A stretch of DNA of 64,000 nt, from contig JAPXFY010000280.1 of assembly GCA_030674185.1 (NCBI GenBank), positions 1 to 64,000 on the forward strand, given 5' to 3'. This document shows positions 57,470-64,000 of this stretch, in pieces. A model generated the notes under the pieces. The model saw only the letters and a program-made list of their open reading frames with translations, was not told the DNA's origin and did no database searches. Positions within the stretch are counted from its first letter, which is position 1. Each line of letters opens with the position of its first letter. The DNA comes from Monoplex corrugatus (lineage: Eukaryota; Mollusca; Gastropoda; Littorinimorpha; Ranellidae). The position numbers were made by a program, and so were the translations under genes.

Positions 57470-57960
57470 ACGTCGACTGTGGATGATGAGCCCTAGTGTC
57501 GTGTCGAGTCGAGATGACTCCTCTGGAGCAGCGTCGGCTGTGGCTGATAAGGCCGATGCGGGAAAGGCAGTCTCTGCGACGTTGAATGCATGTGTGGATG
57601 CTGGCCATGGGATTGCCTTCACAAGAGCTTGCTTTCCACCTGGCTCTCACCTCAGCTAAGGTCTGGATCTTCTCCTCCCCTCCCCCCCCCCCCCCACCCT
57701 TCCCAACCCGAGTTGCTTCTGGAGCACACTGCGCCATCTATTGCGATCGGCTGCTGTGTCTTCCCAGCTCTGTTTTGATGTCCAAAGCTTTCACATCGCG
57801 CTTGCAGACGTTTTTGGGGGGCGGCCAACAGATCTCTTGTCGGAGGTTAGTTCACCGTAAAGGATATCCTTTGGGATACGTCCATCTTCCTTCTGGCGCA
57901 CATGGCCAGGCCAGAGCAGCCTGCGTTGTCTGAGCAGCGCATGCTAGGACCTGGGCGTTT
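57470..57960 (-). mobile_element. APE-type LINE 3' fragment, same family as 13.06-16.8 kb
   Basis: Minus-strand translation gives a GHVRQKEDGRIPKDILYGEL-like stretch near 57850-57910, then after a frame break CLSRIGLISHSRRC near 57530-57570. Both are equivalent to the C-terminal domain and finger at 13139-13669. A G-run on the minus strand (57678-57695) lies between them. Confidence 0.8.
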
Positions 57961-58029
57961 GGTAATTTGTCATTCCACACATACATAGACAGCAACTTAA
58001 CGCACGTGCGCTTATAAGAACAGGCACAC

Positions 58030-58247
58030 GCGGACACACACACACACACACACACACATCACTCACAAACACACACGCACACATACACACAAACCGCGCA
58101 CATGCACACGCACAAACACGCACACAAATACACACACGCGCACACACACACACGCACACCACACACACGCACACCACACACGCACACACACACACACACG
58201 CACACACACACACACACGCACACACACAAATACACACACACACACAA

Positions 58248-58320
<73 letters not shown>
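58030..58320. repeat. Long (CA)n microsatellite with CG-containing variants
   Basis: Nearly 290 bp of CACACA with CACGCA and AAATACAC interruptions. The last 60 bp are pure. Confidence 0.95.
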
Positions 58321-58322
<2 letters not shown>

Positions 58323-58564
58323 CTGTTCAGTTACCTTCAAAATACAATTCGGGCCTTTAGATGTGTGGCTGTGTGGCTTGTCAGCCATTGACAAAGGCAG
58401 ACGTCAGTTTTCGTCCTTTGCTGTAAAGCAGAAGGGTTCTGGAACTCATCAGTACCGTCCGTTCTGGGGATGTCTGGAATGGTGTCCAGCTTAGACGCTG
58501 TTCATGAAGTTTCTTCAGCCATCTGTCAATAAGGAGAAGGTATCAAATGTATTCCTATTGTCTG

Positions 58565-58675
58565 TGCGTGAGGTGGTGGTGGTGGTTGGTGATGGTGGTG
58601 GTGTGTGATGGTGGTGGGTGATGGTGGTGGTTGGTGGTGGTGATGGTTGGTGTTTGGTAGATGGTGATCATGGTG
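58565..58675. repeat. (GGT)n-rich simple repeat
   Basis: GGTGGT and GATGGT runs, about 110 bp. No coding signal. Confidence 0.9.
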
Positions 58676-58970
58676 GTTTCCTCGAACTTTGATTTCATAT
58701 TAACATTCATGAATATAGAAAATTTCGTGTAAAAGAATGTTTTGTCCGTTATACTTTTGTATATATACAAGGTCTGTACAGACACACATTAGTGCATTTT
58801 GTCGTATACGTATATTTGCAGACGTTTGAAGCAGGACTCCTGCCAAAGATGAAGTTGAAAGAGGACATGCAGTGTCTTCATCTGAGGGAGACACGATAGA
58901 TGAACAGACACCACCATCCAGCATGTCTCAGCAAGACCAACATGCTCAGAATGCTGTACAACGTGTGGAG

Positions 58971-59663
58971 GTTCCCCCAAATCATCATGTGCCCTGCCTC
59001 TTGGCCTTGGCGATCATGGCCCTCCATTCGAATCTGTCTGTTGTCGCTGCAAGTACATCTCCCATCCTCTTTCTTCATCCACTCCACAAGTTTGTCCAGT
59101 ATTTTCTCCCTATGTCTACTTTGTGCTCTTTTTGCCTCTTCCTTTCATGTTGTGACTAGGTACTCTAATTTCTCTTGCCTCATAAAATGTCCTGTAAATG
59201 TTGCCCGTCCTTCCCCAATCCTATTCATTAATGTTCTTTTTGTGTTTGCCTCTTTTAAGACTGTCTCGATTGTTTTCTTTGGTCTCCATATAACTCTTAA
59301 CATTCTTCTTAGAAACTACATTTCAGCTGCCTCAATCTTGTTGACTTTGTGTACCGACTGTCCACGCTTCGCATCTGTACAACAAGATCAGCTCTATATA
59401 ACACTGAAGAACTCTCTCCCCGGTGCCAGTCGACAGGGATCTGTCGTCAAGAATGCTGAATGCTTTCTTAGCCTGTCCGGCTCTGCTGGCCATCTCTAAA
59501 TTGCATCCGCAGCCTGGTGAGATGACTGGAGGACTGGGGACACGGTGGTCGGTGAAAGACAAGAAATTTCCTCATGCAGAGTGACGGCAGATTGCACAAC
59601 ATGATGAGACAGGTTGAAGGGTTTGAATGTCTGGGAACAGTCATCTCACCAGTTCCCCCAAAT
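58971..59663 (-). mobile_element. RTE/BovB-like LINE copy 5 with inverted 5' part and 12-bp TSD
   Basis: GTTCCCCCAAAT at 58971-58982 and 59652-59663 flanks the copy. From 59528 down to 58983 the minus strand encodes RT thumb and C-terminus (ISPGCGCNLEMASRAGQAKK, LLYRCEAWTV, RIRMEGHDRQ-type end) with a short CAT tail. At 59550-59651 the plus strand encodes the piece just upstream (RQVEGFECLGTVISP). The two pieces meet in element order at VISP. Confidence 0.85.
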
Positions 59664-60090
59664 GCAATACAAATACACAGTAGAATTGTACCAGAGCCAT
59701 GTCCTTTTCACCCCATATTTTAGCTCAGGATGATGGAGATGACAGAGAGCGACCTCATCAAGCTGTCAACCCTACACACAAGAAACATTCTGAAGAATCA
59801 GAGGAATCATCTGGCCTAACACCATTCCCAATCAGTAACTTCTCGAAGAGAGCAGAATCACATTATCCAGACTGTCCTTCCTTGGACATAATAATGAGGA
59901 AAAAAATGATAACAGAAAGTGCCAAATCTTGATTAAAGATTCAAATCAAGGCACGCACTCCCATCATTCACCAAAGCAATCGCCAACAACGACCAAACCT
60001 CCAGGACACAAACACACGCAAACTGGGGTGGGGGATGGGGTGGGGAACAGGTTGAGAGTAGGGCGTGTGACCCTGACCCAAGCCGTCATC
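59664..60090. other. Mostly unassigned; possible LINE 3' UTR remnant
   Basis: 59933-59975 (caaatcaaggcacgcactcc) resembles 7885-7920 next to the L2-like fragment, hinting at a shared LINE 3' end. Nothing else is recognised. Confidence 0.35.
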
Positions 60091-60099
60091 TTCTGTCTC

Positions 60100-60200
60100 A
60101 CACATACACACGCACGCACACACATACACACGCATGCACGCGAACGCACTCACACACACGCGCACGCACTCACACACACGTACACACACACACACACGAT
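60100..60200. repeat. (CA)n/(CACG)n microsatellite
   Basis: CACACATACACACGCACG-type simple repeat of about 100 bp. Confidence 0.95.
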
Positions 60201-60379
60201 GGTAAGTTAGAGTACACTCAAGCCTGTTCGACAAATGACCCTTGATCGAAGCTGTCTTCTCTGTCACTTTTTTTCCAACAAGACCCCAGAAAAGCAAGAA
60301 GACTAACTGGGTCTCAAGGGAAGGGAATTGAGAAGTGAACCTTTATCTCCAATACTAATAAGTTTCTGCCAGGTCAGCC

Positions 60380-60612
60380 AGGAGAATGTCCTGCTCTTCA
60401 CGACTTTCAACTGCCCTGGATTCTTTAGGGTGCGCAGGCCAGAAGGTACACGAGTTCGATTCGTTTTTCGTCCCCTTCCGAAGGGCTAGACGTCCAGTTC
60501 GATTTTCCGGTTAAACTAAGGAGAAAAGACGACGCCTCTTACAGTAAACGAACCCTGGAGCCGCGAATTTAGTTACTGGCAGGCAAACGTCTTAATTAAC
60601 CATTCTGCCATT
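60380..60612 (-). mobile_element. Candidate tRNA-headed SINE (minus)
   Basis: The minus strand from about 60612 reads GGCAGAATGGTTAATTAAGA (A-box-like), then CCAGGGTTCGTTTAC (B-box-like, 60544-60558), followed by a body with 'tagcccttcggaaggggacg'. No second copy in the window, and no clear tail was seen. Moderate to low confidence. Confidence 0.45.
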
Positions 60613-61129
60613 TTTTTGCACGAAGGAAAACACGAAAGAGGAAGACCAAGGATATCACAGCACAAACAGAACAAGGAGATCTCGAGGCCCTGAAGGACAT
60701 ACACAGGCCGACACAGAACAGAGGAGGGGACGATCTTCAGTGTTCTAGATGCCAACGATGTATTGGGCTGTCATCAGATGGAGAACAGATTGGCACAGCC
60801 ATCACAATGCTGGTCCCTAGAAAAGTTGAAATCCTCACTACGTGACTACCCCTCTCGCAACCCCTTCCCCTTCCTCTATCCATCCCATCCCATCCCACCC
60901 ACCCCCAGTTTTCAGTTTTGGTCTTAGTTACTTACCGGGTGTTCATGAAGATCGGACGAGATGGACCAGATGGCGGTGAAAGGTGTAAATGACGCCTTGT
61001 GGTGTCATGGGGTGTTGACACGGGTCCTGTATGTGTGGAGCTTTTTGTCCACTGTAAGCACACTGAAGGAGGATCACAGTCTCTGTCACCTTTCTGTGGA
61101 CACACAAACTTTTATTAGAATGTATAACA
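60613..61129. other. Gene-free interval
   Basis: No gene or clear repeat. A CCCATCC-rich stretch lies at 60875-60905. Confidence 0.4.
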
Positions 61130-61535
61130 GTAATTATGATTCACTATATTCTGGTCATATATTTGTTGTGCCTGGGATTTAAAAGGCACATTGTTCTGGA
61201 TAAAAATACAAAAATATGGTTCACAATATCTTGGTCTTGTGCTTGTTGTGCCTGGAATGGAAAAGGCACACCGTTCTGCATAAGAACGGTAATAATCATG
61301 GTTCACAATATCTTGGTCTTGTGCTTGTTGTGCCTGGAATGAAAAAGGCGCACCATTCTGGATAAAAACGGTAACAATCATGGTTCACAATATCTTGGTC
61401 TTGTGCTTGTTGTGCCTGGAATGGAAAAGGCACACCATTCTGGATAAAAACGGTAACAATCATGGTTCACAATATTCTGACCATGTGTTTGTTGTGCTTA
61501 GGATGAAAAAAGGTGCACTGTTTCAGATACTGTTA
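61130..61535. repeat. 82-bp minisatellite, about 5 copies
   Basis: The unit contains 'tggttcacaatatcttggtc' and 'ttgtgcctggaatggaaaag'. The three inner copies differ by only a few bases and the outer ones are more diverged. Confidence 0.9.
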
Positions 61536-61694
61536 TACCTGATGGACTGAACTCCGAACTGGACTGGATTGTGGTGTTTTGTTGTTCACAACGAATTTCA
61601 AAGTTTTCCGTGTGACAAACGGGCATCTCTTTCCGGGGAAAGGAAATCGCCAAAGTCCGTTGTCACATTTTTATAATGTATACTCCTAATCATA

Positions 61695-63282
61695 ATTTAA
61701 GGGCCACTTCTTCCTTCCTCTCTAATTTTAAGTTGAAATAATTGACAATGTTTAGAATTGATTCTATGTTTTATTTCATCATTTCCACACCTGTTTTGGA
61801 AAAAGAAATTAGCACAATGACCCATTAGTGAACAGCACATGCATTTAAAGGAACATCCCCCCCTTTTCAAAAAACAGAAAGTGTCAGATTTGGCCAATCT
61901 GTTTTCAATATCGCGTGTGTCCGCCCCGAGCCTGGATGCATGCTTCACAGCGCCGATGCATCGACCCCACAAGGGTACGGAGTGTGTCCTGAGGGATGGC
62001 CGCCCACTCGATCTGCAGGATGTCGACCAGCCTGGCCAGGGTGCCCGGTGGGGGGTGGTTGTCCCTGATGCGCCTCCCGAGCACATCCCAGAGGTGTTCA
62101 ATTGGGTTCAGGTCAGGTGAGCACGCTGGCCAGGCCATACGGACGACTTCATGCTGCTCCAGGAAGTCGGTCACAAGGCGTGCTCGATGCGCAGGTGCAT
62201 TGTCGTCCCGGAAGATGGCGCCTTGACCAAGGTCCACAAGCGCAGGCAGTGCCACGGCCGCCAGAACCTCGTCCCGGTACCGGACCCCGTTCAGGATGCC
62301 GTCAATGGGGAGCAGGGGGGTCCGGGTACCACGGCTCATGCCACCCCACACCATCACCGACCCGCCGCCGTACCGGTTATGCTCTTGGACAGTGGCGTCA
62401 GCGAACCTCTCCCCTTGACGTCGCCACACCCGAGCCCGGCCATCGTTAAAGGTCAGGGTGAACCTGGACTCATCCGAAAACAAGACCCGGGCCCACTGTT
62501 GCCTTGTCCAGGTCACGTGCTCCCTGGCCCAGGTCATGCGGCGCACTCTGTTGACCGGTGACAGCACGGGTCGGACGGCCGGTCTCCGTGACCTCAAGTT
62601 TGCCTCATGTAGCCGTCTTCTCACCGTGCTGCAGCTGATGTTAGCACCTGTTGCGTCCCTCAGCTGACCCCTCAAGGTCACCGCAGTGGATGCCCTTTCC
62701 CTCAGGACGGAGAGGGCAAGGTAGCGGTCTTGCTGTCTTGTCGTTACTCTGGGTCGACCCGTGTGACGCCTTTCCTGGACTGCTCCAGTCTCATTGAAGC
62801 GCTCCAGCAGTCTCTGGATTGTGGAATGCGACACTTCAAGTCATCTAGCAACTTCCCGCTGCGCTAGGCCTTCATCAAGCAGAGCGAGGGCTCTCCCCCG
62901 CTGCTCATCCGTCATCCGTCGTCTTGCAAGCATGGTTAAAACGAACCAAGAACGGGTCCTTTTTATCCTCGTCTGCGGGCAACTTTGGGTGGAGTAGTGT
63001 TCAAAAAGGGCTTGCCTTGCACGTGCAAAGCGAATTTTGTCGCTACCTTGCCTGCGTCGTCAGAGAGACCCTGCTGAAGATTCGACAATTTCGTGTGGAA
63101 ATTGTCTTCCTTGGGCCGCCCATTGCAAATCGGCAAATCCCCAAACACGTGCCAAAAGGAAACTGCAATGTTGTCTGAGCTCTTATCCATTCAGTTACGG
63201 CAACGAATTGGAGAAAAGAGTAAGAGAAAATAGGTTATTTCTCCTTTCAAAAATTGACTCAAAAACGTTCCTGGCCCTTCAA
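61695..63282 (-). mobile_element. Tc1-type DNA transposon
   Basis: A DD34E transposase frame is enclosed by imperfect inverted ends: left 'atttaagggccac' from 61695 and, at the right, the reverse complement 'ttgaagggccagg' ending at 63282, each next to a TA dinucleotide (61693-61694, 63283-63284), the usual Tc1/mariner target. Length near 1.59 kb suits the family. The exact ends are tentative because the inverted ends are degenerate. The coding part is much richer in GC and CpG than the flanks, a possible sign of recent arrival. Confidence 0.8.
61905..62933 (-). pseudogene. Tc1-type transposase with one in-frame stop
   Basis: Cut-and-paste transposase of about 342 codons, the normal length. 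ATG at 62933-62931 (MLARRRMTDEQRGRAL). An N-terminal helix-turn-helix pair covers about residues 1-110 (SHSTIQRLLERFNETG; GRPRVTTRQQD). The catalytic triad shows as FSDESRFTL, FRDDNAPAHRA and SPDLNPIEHLWD with 34 residues between the second Asp and the Glu. The only defect I see is a TGA at about 62838-62840 in the first HTH, after EVAR. The frame after the stop is open from 62834 to 61905. Alternatively the N-terminal stop is an error and the copy is intact. Confidence 0.9.
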
Positions 63283-63420
63283 TAATGACGTGTAGTATAT
63301 TTCTGTTTATTCATTAACCATATTTTTCTACAGAATTTTAACAGATGCAATTCTTTTATTTCCGTCTGATCTTCAACGTGCGCTAGATGTATACTGAATA
63401 CTCAAGTTTATCATCTCATC

Positions 63421-63515
63421 TTAAAGACTAGCAATCAGACCACCACTCAAGGTCTAATGGAAAGGGGAGGCAGACACATACGATCAGTAATGGAATCTGG
63501 GTTTCTTGTATCCTA
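63421..63515 (-). mobile_element. SINE head-proximal fragment (minus)
   Basis: Homologous to 57096-57185 (shared 'aaagactagca', 'tcagaccacc', 'ctcaaggt'), so this is a truncated copy of the same SINE family, lying against the next one. Confidence 0.65.
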
Positions 63516-63527
63516 GGTTGATCAGCT

Positions 63528-63975
63528 TTATTGTTATTATTTTGTTTAAAACCCAATGGGTTTAAAAATCATGCATGAATACAAATTTAAACATAATTAA
63601 AGACACTAAAACATATACAAAAACAGGCTGAAATTAACAAATTGCTTGCGCATGTCATTTTCCTAGTGCCAAAAATGCACTTAGTACATGTACCCAGTCA
63701 TCAACCCTAAGAGAAGTATGTAAGACAATAACAAACACATACAGGTGAATGGACCAGCCAGGCAGATAATGATAGGAAGAAATGACAGAAGCAAAGGAAC
63801 AAGGCAGAAACAGGTGACAAAAAGAGGACATTTCTAACACAGAATTTCCATAATGGTTACTGAAACATTAAGATGAGCAACGAACAGGCCAGTTTTTAAG
63901 TTATCCACCGGGATTGAACTCGAAACACTAGATACTGAGTCATCGGATCTATCAACAGAGCCAACAGCCTGTGTA
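63528..63975 (-). mobile_element. tRNA-derived SINE-like element, copy 2 (minus)
   Basis: Minus-strand A-box-like GGCTCTGTTGATAGA (about 63949-63963) and B-box-like CGAGTTCAATCCCGG (63908-63922) at the right. The body shares 'gcatgtcatttt', 'ccaaaaatg', 'gaagaaatga' and other runs with 56770-56990. The tail at the left is an ATT/ATA run next to 'tttgtttaaaaccca'. About 450 bp. Confidence 0.7.
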
Positions 63976-64000
63976 AAAATCAGACACCAGGGTTATAACG

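Noticed and set aside
57944..58394. Val/Cys-rich minus frames of up to 123 codons
   Set aside because: CA microsatellite shadow.
61905..62561. Plus-strand frames of 93-136 codons over the Tc1 element
   Set aside because: GC-rich shadows of the minus-strand transposase, which has all catalytic motifs.

Overview
This is an intron-poor, repeat-dominated stretch of an animal nuclear genome. It is most likely from a mollusc, probably a gastropod. The two host genes look like the mollusc GRL101 receptor type (a large ectodomain with LDL-receptor class A and leucine-rich repeats fused to a rhodopsin-type 7TM domain), and the mobile elements (RTE/BovB-like, L2-like, and restriction-like-endonuclease LINEs, tRNA-derived SINEs, a Tc1-type transposon) suit an invertebrate metazoan. 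There are no operons, CRISPR arrays or prokaryotic signals. The taxonomic call is inference.

Layout. 0-23 kb is a graveyard of LINE fragments separated by microsatellites and gene-free DNA: an RTE insertion with an inverted 5' part (609-3537), an L2-like fragment holding a minisatellite (7.87-8.68 kb), a decayed restriction-like-endonuclease LINE (8.69-10.14 kb), a second RTE copy with an inverted 5' part (10.16-11.1 kb), a 3.7 kb APE-type LINE on the minus strand (13.06-16.8 kb) and further RTE pieces (17.85-19.04, 20.01-20.70 kb). Two long minisatellites (48-bp and 44-bp units) fill 20.77-23.37 kb.

23.6-37.1 kb holds two tandem, same-strand relatives of one receptor family. Receptor 1 (23634-27843) keeps the full order signal peptide, Ser/Thr/Asn-rich repeats, CUB-like region, C-type-lectin-like domain, four LDLa, LRRs and 7TM, but is broken by four single-base frame changes. 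It has also lost the Arg of the DRY-type motif. Receptor 2 (31415-33271 plus 36049-37073) keeps those key 7TM residues, but its coding sequence is split by a 2.77 kb L2-like retrotransposon with a 6-bp target duplication and has one frameshift near its end. Its C-terminal codons and 3' flank seed a 77-bp minisatellite (37.05-40.6 kb), itself hit by a second copy of the same L2-like family.

40.83-55.56 kb is a T-rich, strongly strand-asymmetric satellite with a unit of about 430 bp (about 25 units). It is interrupted by a third L2-like copy (42384-43059, minus) and by a restriction-like-endonuclease LINE with an open ORF (49532-52050), whose 3' region carries a tRNA-like segment, an A32 run and a hairpin. 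The many long open frames inside this satellite are a composition effect.

55.6-64 kb has two tRNA-headed SINE copies of one family, another APE-LINE 3' fragment, a third RTE copy with an inverted 5' part and a clean 12-bp target duplication, a second SINE-like element, an 82-bp minisatellite, and a GC-rich Tc1-type transposon with a DD34E transposase carrying one stop codon.

Two themes recur. RTE insertions in which the 5' part is inverted and joins seamlessly to the 3' part occur three times. Minisatellites that grew out of recognisable coding sequence occur in both receptors, in an RTE reverse transcriptase and in an L2-like ORF. All family calls rest on reading the translated sequence by eye; no database search was run.
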